Assembly: GCF_016623465.1 (NCBI RefSeq)
Contig: NZ_JAEDAJ010000004.1
Span: 1-64,000 of the forward strand
Direction of reading: 5' to 3'
Origin: Brachybacterium halotolerans
GTDB taxonomy: Bacteria; Actinomycetota; Actinomycetes; Actinomycetales; Dermabacteraceae
Length of the DNA: 64,000 nt
The notes under the pieces are model-generated. The model saw nothing but the letters and a program-made list of their open reading frames with translations, ran no database searches and was not told the origin of the DNA. Made by a program: the position numbers and the translations under genes. Numbering within the stretch: position 1 is the first letter of the stretch; every line of letters begins with the position of its first letter. Of this stretch, positions 8,455-16,169 are shown piece by piece.

Positions 8455-9489
8455 TCAGGCGCCGTCGGCCCCGTCGACCGTGGTGCCGCCCGGGAAGAAC
8501 TCCCAGTCGAAGCGGTGCAGCCGCCCAGGGGAGCCCTCGCGGTCGAGCGCGCGCCCGACGATGATGTCGGCCATCCGCGCGAACACGTCCTGGACGCCGT
8601 AGTAGCTGATCGGGCCCAGCATCTGGGCGTCGGAGGGGACGTCGCCGATGGAGATGATCTCGAGGTCGTCGGGGACGGAGATGCCCGCGTGCATGGCGGC
8701 GACCTGCAGCGCCAACGCGAGGTATCCCGTCGAGCAGATGACGGCCGTCGGCCGGTCCGGCCCCTCGAGCCATCTCTGGGAGTACTCGAAGCTCTGCTGC
8801 CGATCGGTGCCGCTGGCGTGCACCAGGTCGTCGCCCGGGGCGTCGCCGGCCTCGGACGCCGCGTCGAGGAAGGCGTGCGCGCGCGAAGGGTAGTAGGGAC
8901 GCCGCTCGGGATCGATCGCCCTCCCGGTCATGAAGGCGACGGAGTCGTGGCGTGCGCGCAGTCGCCGGTAGGCGGCGTGCACGGCCGGCTGGGCCGAGGA
9001 GGAGATGACGTCGAAGCGCTCGGGCTGGATGCGCTCGCTGAAGGCGACGATCCCACCCTGCCCGCGCGCGAGATGGCGGACCTGCTCGGGGCCTTCCGGG
9101 GTGACGTCGACGCTGGTCACGAAGGAGCAGTCGAAGGCGGAGCCGGAGAGGAACTCGAACCAGCGCTCGTCGCCCAGGATCAGGGTCGAGAGATCCTCGG
9201 GCAGGGCGCGGTCGCGCACCGCGCCGGCGAGGCTCAGACCCCACGGATCCTCGACAGTGCCCAGGGCCAGGACGATGCCTCCGCTACGGCCGGTGCGCAG
9301 GGAACGGGCGTTGCGGTTGGGGACGTAGCCGAGCTCCTCGGCCGCACCCCGCACCTTCGCCTTGGTCTCCGGGGACCCGGAGGAACGCGCGCCCCCGCGC
9401 CCGGAGAGCACGAACGACGCGGTCGCGACGGACACGCCTGCCCTCTTCGCGACGTCGGCGAGGGTCGCCGGACGGCCGGTGCTGTTCAT
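8455..9489 (-). CDS. LacI-family transcriptional regulator
   Basis: The 344-residue protein begins with a canonical LacI helix-turn-helix, TLADVAKRAGVSVATASFVL, and a hinge helix region (GYVPNRNARSLRTGRS), followed by a periplasmic-binding-like effector domain. The start is supported by GGAGG six bases upstream and by a four-base overlap with the DeoR gene. One candidate set of targets is the repeated AAACG sites of the nearby arabinan locus; another is the operon starting at 10714. Neither is proved. Compared with typical LacI sequences, the hinge is preceded by a Gly/Arg/Ser-rich insert (GRGGARSSGSPETKAKV). Confidence 0.9.
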   Translation of the reverse strand: MNSTGRPATLADVAKRAGVSVATASFVLSGRGGARSSGSPETKAKVRGAAEELGYVPNRNARSLRTGRSGGIVLALGTVEDPWGLSLAGAVRDRALPEDLSTLILGDERWFEFLSGSAFDCSFVTSVDVTPEGPEQVRHLARGQGGIVAFSERIQPERFDVISSSAQPAVHAAYRRLRARHDSVAFMTGRAIDPERRPYYPSRAHAFLDAASEAGDAPGDDLVHASGTDRQQSFEYSQRWLEGPDRPTAVICSTGYLALALQVAAMHAGISVPDDLEIISIGDVPSDAQMLGPISYYGVQDVFARMADIIVGRALDREGSPGRLHRFDWEFFPGGTTVDGADGA

Positions 9490-10361
9490 CGGGAGCCTCC
9501 ATCTGCGATGACGATCTCGACGCCCGCCTCACGCAGGGCGGCGAGGGCATCGGCGTCGGCGTCCGGGTCGGTGACCACGGCGTCGAGGTCCTCGGTCGAG
9601 CGTATCCGCGCGAAGGCGCCGGCGCCGATCTTCGAGGAGTCCGCGAGGACGACGACCTTCTCCGCGCGCTCGGCGAGCCGCGCGGAGATCAGGGCCTCGG
9701 CCTCGTCATGGGTGCGGGCGCCGTCGCGCGCGCTGATCCCGTCGACGCCGAGGAACAGCAGGTCGATGCGGATCTGCTCGAGCATCTGCTCGGCCCAGCC
9801 GCCCACCAGCTCGAAGCTCCCGCCGCGCACGATGCCGCCGGTGACCACGAGCTGCAGGTGGCGACGCACCGCGAGCTCCTGGGCAATGTTCAGGGCGTTC
9901 GTGACCAGGGTCGTGGGGCGGGAGGCCTCGCGGATCGCGTCGCGCGAGGCGAGCTCGTGCGCGAGGGCTGTGGTGGTGGTGCCGCCGTTCAGGCCGACGA
10001 CGGTGCCGGGGACCAGCATGTCCACGGCGGCGCGGGCGATCGCGTCCTTCGCATCGGCGTGACGGGTCGAGCGGTAGCGCATGGGCAGTGCGCTCGCGTC
10101 GGGGTGCGCGGAGGCCCCGCCGTGGCTGCGGATCACGAGCTGCTGCGCGGCCAGGCTGTCGAGGTCGCGGCGCACGGTCGCGGGCGAGGTGCCGAGATCG
10201 CTCGCGAGCTCGTCCACGCGCACGTGCCCGCGTTCGATGACGAGGTCGAGGATCCGGTCCAGGCGCTGACGCCGACCGCGGGCAGGAGTCGTCGAGGAGG
10301 AATCGGCGGAGTCCTCGGAGCCGGACCCCGCGGGGGTGCTCGACGCTGCGTCGCTGGGCAC
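9486..10361 (-). CDS. DeoR/GlpR-family transcriptional regulator
   Basis: The 291-residue protein has an N-terminal winged helix (RLDRILDLVIERGHVRVDEL, then ATVRRDLDSL) and a DeoR C-terminal sensor domain with VVGLNGGTTTTALAHEL and NALNIAQELA, which binds a phosphorylated sugar in this family. A GTG start at 10361 has AGGAGG six bases upstream; a 25-residue Ser/Ala-rich tail precedes the HTH. It is divergent from the SIS-kinase-aldolase operon at 10714, the usual arrangement for a DeoR repressor of tagatose- or aminosugar-type genes. An inverted repeat at 10600-10625 is a candidate operator. Its 3' end overlaps the LacI start (ATGA). Confidence 0.9.
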   Translation of the reverse strand: MPSDAASSTPAGSGSEDSADSSSTTPARGRRQRLDRILDLVIERGHVRVDELASDLGTSPATVRRDLDSLAAQQLVIRSHGGASAHPDASALPMRYRSTRHADAKDAIARAAVDMLVPGTVVGLNGGTTTTALAHELASRDAIREASRPTTLVTNALNIAQELAVRRHLQLVVTGGIVRGGSFELVGGWAEQMLEQIRIDLLFLGVDGISARDGARTHDEAEALISARLAERAEKVVVLADSSKIGAGAFARIRSTEDLDAVVTDPDADADALAALREAGVEIVIADGGSR

Positions 10362-10713
10362 CGGGCGCCTCCTCGTCCTGCGGTCTGCGGTGGGTGTGCG
10401 GTCTGGGATCGCTGCATCGAGGGTAAGCGACCCGGGCGGGCCGTCGGGGGCGAGTCCGCAGGAAGGGCGTGCCGGTCGAGGCGTGACGGCAGACGGGTCG
10501 ACGGGCGACAGGACGGCCGACCGATGACCGACCGACGGCCGGAGCGTGCTGGGACCGCTCGCTGGATCCGCTCACCCAACTGCGTGACATTGCTCGTTCT
10601 GATTGGATATGCTCATAAACAATCACTCCGCATCATGCACTCCGTGGTGCGAGCGTCCGCCGCCGAGCATCTCGTCGGCCTCATGAGCACCCGCCCACCC
10701 CGAAGGAGATGCG
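10362..10713 (+). promoter_or_regulatory. Divergent control region with sigma-70-like promoter and inverted-repeat operator
   Basis: The 352-base gap holds no supported gene. A locally A/T-rich patch contains GTGACA (10584-10589) and TATGCT (10608-10613) with an 18-base spacer, a plausible -35/-10 pair for the operon at 10714. The inverted repeat TGATTG (10600-10605) / CAATCA (10620-10625), separated by 14 bases, covers the -10 box and would suit repression by the adjacent DeoR protein. AAGGAG at 10702-10707 is the ribosome site of the next gene. The DeoR-proximal half is GC-rich with nothing recognisable. Confidence 0.55.
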
Positions 10714-11592
10714 ATGACCAGCGCGACCGAGAACGAGCTCCGCACCCAGCCCGAGACCTGGCAGCAGGCGATCGACCTGCTGCCCGAGGTGCGCGATCTG
10801 CTGCCGACTCCCGGCGAGCGCGTGCTCATCATGGGCGCCGGGACCTCGTGGTTCATGGCGATCGCCTACGCGAAGCTGCGCGAAGCCGCAGGCCAGGGCG
10901 TCACCGATGCCCTCACCCCGACCGAGGTCTCCCCCGCCCGCAGCTACGACCGCGTCATCGCGCTCTCCCGCAGCGGCACCACGACCGAGATCATCGACGT
11001 GCTGAAGAGCGTCTCGGGCACCCCGAGCGTCCTCCTCACCGCGGTCGCGGACGGCCCCGCGAGCGAGCACGCCGACGCCGAGATCGTCCTCGACTTCGCC
11101 GACGAGACGTCCGTCGTCCAGACCCGCTTCGCCACCAGCGCCCTCGCCCTGCTGCGCGCCTCCCTCGGCGAGGACCTCGGCGGCGCCGTCGCCGACGCGA
11201 GGACCGTGCTGGGTCGCGAGGTCGAGCAGTCCTGGATCGACGCCGATCAGATCACCTTCCTGGGCACCGGATGGACCAAGGGCCTCGCGGACGAGGCCGG
11301 CCTGAAGATGCGCGAGGCCTCGCAGTCCTGGACCGAGTCCTACTACGCGATGGAGTACCGGCACGGCCCGATCGCGATCGCCCAGCCCGGGCGCATCACC
11401 TACCAGTTCGGGCCCGCGCCGGAAGGGCTGGCGGCGCAGACCGAGCAGGCGGGATCCGCCTTCGTCGACTCCGACCTGGATCCGCTGGCCCAGCTCGTCG
11501 CCGTCCACCTGTGGGCGGTGCGCCGCGCCGAGGCGAAGGGCTTGGACCCCGACGCCCCGCGTCACCTCACCCGCGCCGTCCACCTGGGCTGA
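10714..11592 (+). CDS. SIS-domain sugar isomerase/deaminase, AgaS-like
   Basis: The 292-residue protein consists of two sugar-isomerase (SIS) domains. Motifs include VLIMGAGTSWFMA (first SIS), ALSRSGTTTEIIDVL (phosphate-binding Ser/Thr loop), FLGTGWTKGLADEAGLKM (second SIS) and YRHGPIAI. AgaS-type enzymes convert galactosamine-6-phosphate to tagatose-6-phosphate with loss of ammonia, or interconvert ketose and aldose phosphates. The following genes (ROK kinase, PfkB kinase, class II aldolase) support a pathway through tagatose-6-phosphate or fructose-6-phosphate. No N-acetyl deacetylase is present in the operon. The start has a strong AAGGAG site. Confidence 0.85.
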   Translation: MTSATENELRTQPETWQQAIDLLPEVRDLLPTPGERVLIMGAGTSWFMAIAYAKLREAAGQGVTDALTPTEVSPARSYDRVIALSRSGTTTEIIDVLKSVSGTPSVLLTAVADGPASEHADAEIVLDFADETSVVQTRFATSALALLRASLGEDLGGAVADARTVLGREVEQSWIDADQITFLGTGWTKGLADEAGLKMREASQSWTESYYAMEYRHGPIAIAQPGRITYQFGPAPEGLAAQTEQAGSAFVDSDLDPLAQLVAVHLWAVRRAEAKGLDPDAPRHLTRAVHLG

Positions 11593-11600
11593 GAGCAACG

Positions 11601-12581
11601 ATGTCGAGCACGATGCCCTCTGCCCCGGAGCGCCCCGCGATCGGGGTCGACGTCGGCGGCACCCGCACGAAGATCGGCGCGGTCGCACCGGACGGCGCCC
11701 TCACCGTCCCCTACTCGCTGCCCACACCGCACGAGCCGGCCGAGCTGGCCGCGATGATCGCCGAGCAGACGGCGCGGCTGCGCGCCCTGGCGCGTCTCGG
11801 TGCCGACACCCCCGTGGGCGTCGCGGTGCCGGGGATCATCGACGAGGAGCGCGAGGTCGTCGAGCTCGCCGTCAACCTGGGCTGGAAGGAGCTCGCGCTC
11901 GGGCGGCTGCTGCGCGAGCACCTCGACGCACCGCTCGCCCTCGCGCACGACGTGCGGGCGGGTGGGATGGCCGAGTCCGCCTGGGGCGCGGGACGCATGT
12001 TCAGCCGGCGCTCCGCCGCGGGCAGCACGGACACCCCGCCGCTCGCCGACCTCATCTTCGTCCCCATCGGCACCGGGATCGCCGCGGCCGTGGTGCACGA
12101 CGGCGCCGTCTTCGGCGACCGCTTCACCGGCGAGATCGGACAGGTGCGCGTCGAGGAGCCGTTCACGGGACGGATGATGCGCCTCGAGGGGGTCGCCTCG
12201 GCCTCCGCCATCGGCCGCCGCTTCGCCGAGCAGATCGACCCCGACGCCCACCCCCTCGTCACCACCGACGGCGGGCGCCCCGCCGCCCGCGCCGTCGTGG
12301 ATCGCGCCCGCGCGGGCGATGCGGATGCCGAGAGGATCCTGTTCAGCGCCCTGGACACGCTGGGCCAGGCGCTCGCGACGATCATCTCGAGCGTGGGCAC
12401 CCTGCCCGTCGTCATCGGCGGAGGTCTGGCCGAAGGGGGACCGATCGTGCTGGACACCCTCGAGGCGTCGATCTCCGGACGCCTGGGCGTGGTGCCCACT
12501 CCCCCGGTGCTCCCGTCCTCGCTGGGCATGTGGGCCGGCTGCCAGGGCGCCGGGCTGGCGGGGATGGTGCGCGCGTCATGA
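11601..12581 (+). CDS. ROK-family sugar kinase
   Basis: The 326-residue protein has the ROK ATP-binding motif GVDVGGTRTKIGAV at its start, VAVPGIID, and a sugar-binding segment FTGEIGQVRVEE. It lacks the CxCGxxGC zinc motif found in many ROK proteins, and it has no DNA-binding domain, so it is a kinase rather than a regulator. It would phosphorylate a hexose or aminosugar to feed the SIS enzyme encoded just upstream. The start at 11601 lies eight bases after the previous stop; the long frame continuing upstream through that gene is a GC-skew shadow. Its stop overlaps the next gene's start (ATGA). Confidence 0.88.
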   Translation: MSSTMPSAPERPAIGVDVGGTRTKIGAVAPDGALTVPYSLPTPHEPAELAAMIAEQTARLRALARLGADTPVGVAVPGIIDEEREVVELAVNLGWKELALGRLLREHLDAPLALAHDVRAGGMAESAWGAGRMFSRRSAAGSTDTPPLADLIFVPIGTGIAAAVVHDGAVFGDRFTGEIGQVRVEEPFTGRMMRLEGVASASAIGRRFAEQIDPDAHPLVTTDGGRPAARAVVDRARAGDADAERILFSALDTLGQALATIISSVGTLPVVIGGGLAEGGPIVLDTLEASISGRLGVVPTPPVLPSSLGMWAGCQGAGLAGMVRAS

Positions 12582-13639
12582 TCTTGGTGCTCACCCCGAA
12601 CCCCGCGCTCGACGTCACCTACGAGGTCGCCGGTCCCGTCCGCGTGCACGGCGAGCAGCGGGTGCAGCGGGTGCGGACCGTCGCCGGCGGGAAGGGCGTG
12701 AACGTCGCCCGCGTGCTCGCCGCGCTCGGCGAGAGCTCGGTGCTCGTCGGCCCCGTCGGCGGCTCCTCCGGCGAGGAGCTCGTGGGGCTGCTCGACGGCC
12801 ACGGTGCCGCCCAGCATGGCGCCGTCCAGCACGGCGTCGTCCAGCACGGCGTCGTCGAGCAGGCGTGGACCCGCGTCGCGGGGGCGACCCGCCGCACCGT
12901 GACCGTCGTCGACCCCGAGGGCGCGACCGGCTTCTACGAGCCCGGCCCGATGCTCTCCCCCGAGGAGCGCGACCGCGTCCTCGCGGGCGTCCGCGAGCGC
13001 GCACAGGGTGCCGACGTCGTCGTGATCAGCGGATCCCTCGCTCCGGGCATGGCGGGCGAGGACGTCAGCGCCCTGGTCGCCGAGCTGCGCGGGGCGGGCC
13101 TGCCGGTCGTCGTCGACACCTCGGGACCGGCCCTGCTGGACGCCGCGCGCGCGGGCGCCTCGGTGCTCAAGCCGAACCTCGGCGAGGTGCGCGCGGCCAC
13201 CGGGATCGACGACCCGATCGCCGCCTGCCGCTCGCTCATCGCGCTGGGCGCGGGCGCGGTGCTGTGCTCCCTGGGGCCCGACGGCATGCTCGCCGTCACC
13301 GCCGACGCCGCCCTCCGCGCAACGCCGCCGCATGCTCTCAGCGGCAACCCCACGGGTGCGGGCGACGCCTCCGTCGCCGCCGCCTCCCGTGCCCTCGCCC
13401 GCGGTGATGGGCTCGCGGACCTGCTGCGCAGCGCCGTCGCCGTCAGCGCGAGCGCCGTGACGCGGCCCGTCGCCGGCGAGATCGACCGGGCACTCGCGCA
13501 GGACCTGCGCGGCGCGATCGCCGTCGAACAGGTCCCCTCCGCACCGACCGTTCCGGCCTCCCCGGGTTCCACGGCGCCTACGTCCCCCACGGCTCCCACG
13601 GCCCCCATGCCTCCCTCTCACCCCCTGGAGCAGCCATGA
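12578..13639 (+). CDS. PfkB-family 1-phosphofructokinase/tagatose-6-phosphate kinase
   Basis: The 353-residue protein starts ILVLTPNPALDVTYEV and carries the glycine-rich GGKGVNVARVLAALG and the C-terminal PfkB signature NPTGAGDASVAAASRAL with the catalytic Asp. Family members make fructose-1,6- or tagatose-1,6-bisphosphate, the substrate of the aldolase encoded next. Two oddities are visible: a five-residue repeat (QHGVV-like, three copies, bases 12812-12856) inserted after the GSSGEELVGLLDGHG segment, and a Pro/Ser/Thr-rich tail of about 30 residues at the C-terminus. Start and stop both overlap neighbouring genes by four bases, consistent with translational coupling. Confidence 0.88.
   Translation: MILVLTPNPALDVTYEVAGPVRVHGEQRVQRVRTVAGGKGVNVARVLAALGESSVLVGPVGGSSGEELVGLLDGHGAAQHGAVQHGVVQHGVVEQAWTRVAGATRRTVTVVDPEGATGFYEPGPMLSPEERDRVLAGVRERAQGADVVVISGSLAPGMAGEDVSALVAELRGAGLPVVVDTSGPALLDAARAGASVLKPNLGEVRAATGIDDPIAACRSLIALGAGAVLCSLGPDGMLAVTADAALRATPPHALSGNPTGAGDASVAAASRALARGDGLADLLRSAVAVSASAVTRPVAGEIDRALAQDLRGAIAVEQVPSAPTVPASPGSTAPTSPTAPTAPMPPSHPLEQP
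12812..12856 (+). repeat. Three in-frame 15-base tandem repeats inside the pfkB gene
   Basis: Three direct copies start at 12812, 12827 and 12842. Units two and three are identical (CAGCACGGCGTCGTC); the first differs at two positions. They encode Gln-His-Gly-X-Val blocks and preserve the reading frame, so copy number could change without a frameshift. Confidence 0.85.
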
Positions 13640-14493
13640 CACTCAGCGCCCTCGCCCCGCTGGCCGAGCAGGCCCGCGCCGCGCACCGCGGCCTCGCGGC
13701 CTTCAACGTCGTCCACATCGAGAACGCCGAGGCGTTCTCCGCCGCGGCGGAGCGGACCGGCCTGCCGATCGTCATGCAGATCAGCCAGAACGCCGCGACG
13801 TACCACGGCGGGCTCGCCCCGATCGCGCTCGCGACCCTCGAGATCGGTCGGCGCTGCGCCCAGGACGTCGTCGTCCACCTCGACCACGCCGACGACCTCG
13901 ACCTCGTGGACGAGGCGCTCGAGCTGGGCTTCACCTCGATCATGTACGACGGCTCGAAGCTGCCGGACGCCCAGAACCGCGCGCGCACCCGTGAGGTCGC
14001 CGCGAGGGCGCACGCGCGCGGCGTGAGCGTCGAGGCCGAGCTCGGCGAGGTGGGAGGCAAGGACGGCGTGCACGACCCGTCGGCCCGTACGGACCCGGGC
14101 GACGCCGCGCAGTTCGTCGCGGACACGGGTGTGGACCTGCTCGCGGTGGCCGTCGGCTCCTCGCACGCGATGACCACGCGTGACGCGAGCCTGGACCTCG
14201 ACCTCATCCGCGCGATCGCGGACCGGGTCGAGGTGCCGCTCGTGCTGCACGGCTCCTCGGGCGTGAGCGATCAGGGGATCCGCGACGCGGTCGCCGCCGG
14301 GATGACGAAGATCAACGTGTCCACGCATCTGAACAGGGTCACCACCGGCGCCGTCCGCGAGATCCTCACGGGCCAGGAGCCGCCGGCCGACACCCGGAAG
14401 TGGTTCGGTCCCGGTCGCGACGCCGGCCGCGACGAGGCCGCGCGCCTGCTCGAGGTGATCGCCGGGCGGCAGCCCGTGCACGGGCGGAACTAG
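13636..14493 (+). CDS. Class II fructose/tagatose-bisphosphate aldolase
   Basis: The 285-residue protein is a class II (zinc) aldolase: FNVVHIENAEAF near the start, HLDHADDLDLVDEALELGF with the two metal-binding His, SIMYDGSKL, VEAELGEVGGKDG, VAVGSSHAM and LVLHGSSGV. It cleaves a ketose-1,6-bisphosphate into dihydroxyacetone phosphate and glyceraldehyde-3-phosphate. Its size and the AgaS-like and PfkB partners fit the GatY/AgaY/KbaY group, but fructose-bisphosphate cannot be excluded. It is the last gene of the operon, with ATGA overlap to pfkB. No clear hairpin follows before the next gene at 14536. Confidence 0.9.
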   Translation: MTLSALAPLAEQARAAHRGLAAFNVVHIENAEAFSAAAERTGLPIVMQISQNAATYHGGLAPIALATLEIGRRCAQDVVVHLDHADDLDLVDEALELGFTSIMYDGSKLPDAQNRARTREVAARAHARGVSVEAELGEVGGKDGVHDPSARTDPGDAAQFVADTGVDLLAVAVGSSHAMTTRDASLDLDLIRAIADRVEVPLVLHGSSGVSDQGIRDAVAAGMTKINVSTHLNRVTTGAVREILTGQEPPADTRKWFGPGRDAGRDEAARLLEVIAGRQPVHGRN

Positions 14494-14535
14494 GCTGGTG
14501 CCCGGACCCGGGTCCGGCTCGAGGAGGCGCCCGCC

Positions 14536-16065
14536 ATGTCACCGCAGACCCACACCAGCCCGTACGACGTCCTCGTCGTCGGCGCCGGCCCGACCGGCCT
14601 GATGGCGGGTCTCGTCGCCCACCGCCGCGGACTGCGCACCCTCGTCGTCGACGCGAAGGACGGCCCCACGCGGGAGTCGCGGGCGCTCGTCGTGCAGGCG
14701 CGCAGCCTCGAGATCCTCGACCAGCTCGGACTCTCCGAGCCCGTGCTCGCCGCCGACAACCTCGCCACCGGGATCCAGATCGGCGACGCGGCCTCACCCG
14801 TGCGCATCGACATCGCGCCCCTGCAGGAGGGGCGGACGCCGTTCCCCGGCGTCCACGTCTTCGAGCAGTCCCGCACTGAGCAGCTGCTCTCCGCGGCGCT
14901 CGAGGAGGAGGGGTGCCCGGTCCGGTACGGGCACGAACTGCGCTCGTTCCTCGTCGGCGCTCCCGACGCACCCGACGGCGTCGAGGCGATGGTGGACGGG
15001 CCGACGGGGCCGCAGCGCATCCATGCGCGCTGGCTGATCGGGGCCGACGGGGCGAGCTCGCCCGTGCGCCATCGGTTGGGCCTCGCCTTCGAGGGTGTCA
15101 CGGACGACGCGACCTTCTGCGTCGCGGACCTGCGCGGGGTGGAGGGCGTGCCCGAGTCGGCGCTCTCGGCGCGCTTCGGCGAGCGTTGTTTCGCGGTCGT
15201 CTTCCCCATGGGTCCGGACGGCCATGCCCGTCTGATCTGGCTGCACGGCGCGGCGCACCCCTCCGCACAGGAGGCGATGGCCGGGGCGCAGGAGGACCTG
15301 GGCATCACGTTCGCGCACCTGGACTGGTTCTCCTCGTACCGGGTGCACCACCGCGTGGCCGAGCGCTTCCGGGTGGGTCCCGTGCTGCTGGCGGGGGATG
15401 CCGCGCACGTGCACTCCCCCGTGGGCGGCCAGGGCATGAACACGGGCCTGCAGGACGCCCACGGCCTCGCCCACCTGCTCGCGGACATCGCCGCAGGGCA
15501 TCTGGCGTCGGACGCGATCGATCGCTACGAGGCGGAGCGGCGACCTGTCGCTCTCACTCTCATCCGCGCGACGGACAGCGCCTTCGGGCTGATCGCGCGC
15601 ACCGGCCCGGTGCATGCCTTCGCGCGGCGCAGGCTGCGGGACCTCGCCGGTGCGCTCGCGCCGCGCCTGCTCGCCTCCTCACAGGGTCCGCGCATCGCCG
15701 GGTGGCTCGGCCAGTACCGCATCCGCTACCACGTGGCGGCGAAGGGCGGCCCGCTCCCGCGGTGGGCGCGTGACCGGATCGTGGGCGTGCGCCTGCCCCC
15801 GACGCCCCACAACGCCGAGCACCTGCGTGCGATGAGCTGGAGGCTGCTCGTCCACGGCGCCCGCGCCGAGCGCCCGGCCGCCGTGCCGGATTGGATCGAG
15901 GGCACCTTCTCGCTTCCGGCCGATCCCACGGGCAGCGCCCGACCCGACCGGCTGCTGCTGGTGCGGCCCGACGGGTTCGTCGCGGCCGCCTGGCCGCTGC
16001 ACGCCGGGGCGAGCGCGGACGCCGACGTCCGGGAGACCCTCGCAGCCCTCGACGTCGTCGACTGA
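14536..16065 (+). CDS. FAD-dependent aromatic-type monooxygenase (PheA/TfdB family)
   Basis: The 509-residue flavoprotein has the Rossmann fingerprint DVLVVGAGPTGLMAGLVAHR at residue 9, a central FAD/NADPH segment (LIGADGASSPVRHRLGL) and the FAD ribityl motif VLLAGDAAHVHSPVGGQGMN. These place it among group A hydroxylases such as phenol and polyketide hydroxylases. A C-terminal thioredoxin-like region is present but shortened. It is preceded by GAGGAGG with good spacing. No dioxygenase or ring-cleavage gene accompanies it, so the substrate is unknown. It sits alone between the aldolase operon and a convergent oxidoreductase. Confidence 0.85.
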   Translation: MSPQTHTSPYDVLVVGAGPTGLMAGLVAHRRGLRTLVVDAKDGPTRESRALVVQARSLEILDQLGLSEPVLAADNLATGIQIGDAASPVRIDIAPLQEGRTPFPGVHVFEQSRTEQLLSAALEEEGCPVRYGHELRSFLVGAPDAPDGVEAMVDGPTGPQRIHARWLIGADGASSPVRHRLGLAFEGVTDDATFCVADLRGVEGVPESALSARFGERCFAVVFPMGPDGHARLIWLHGAAHPSAQEAMAGAQEDLGITFAHLDWFSSYRVHHRVAERFRVGPVLLAGDAAHVHSPVGGQGMNTGLQDAHGLAHLLADIAAGHLASDAIDRYEAERRPVALTLIRATDSAFGLIARTGPVHAFARRRLRDLAGALAPRLLASSQGPRIAGWLGQYRIRYHVAAKGGPLPRWARDRIVGVRLPPTPHNAEHLRAMSWRLLVHGARAERPAAVPDWIEGTFSLPADPTGSARPDRLLLVRPDGFVAAAWPLHAGASADADVRETLAALDVVD

Positions 16066-16121
16066 GGTCGGAGCGGCAGGCCCTCCGCGGGCCGCGGGGC
16101 CGTGAGCCCCGCGAGGCTGCG

Positions 16122-16157
16122 GACGACGGGCGACGGACGACGGACGACGGACGACGG
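16122..16157. repeat. Short degenerate GACGACGG tandem repeat
   Basis: GGACGACGG-type seven-base units repeat about five times between two convergent genes. The units are too short and too uniform for CRISPR and look like a small GC-rich microsatellite. No hairpin is evident. Confidence 0.6.
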
Positions 16158-16169
16158 GCAGCCGATCCG

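Noticed and set aside
9708..12581. A long plus-strand frame that would fuse about 630 residues to the ROK kinase
   Set aside because: The upstream part is antisense to the DeoR gene and out of frame with the SIS gene; the kinase starts cleanly at 11601.
16122..16157. CRISPR-like repeat
   Set aside because: Units of about seven bases without spacers and no cas genes; it is a small microsatellite.
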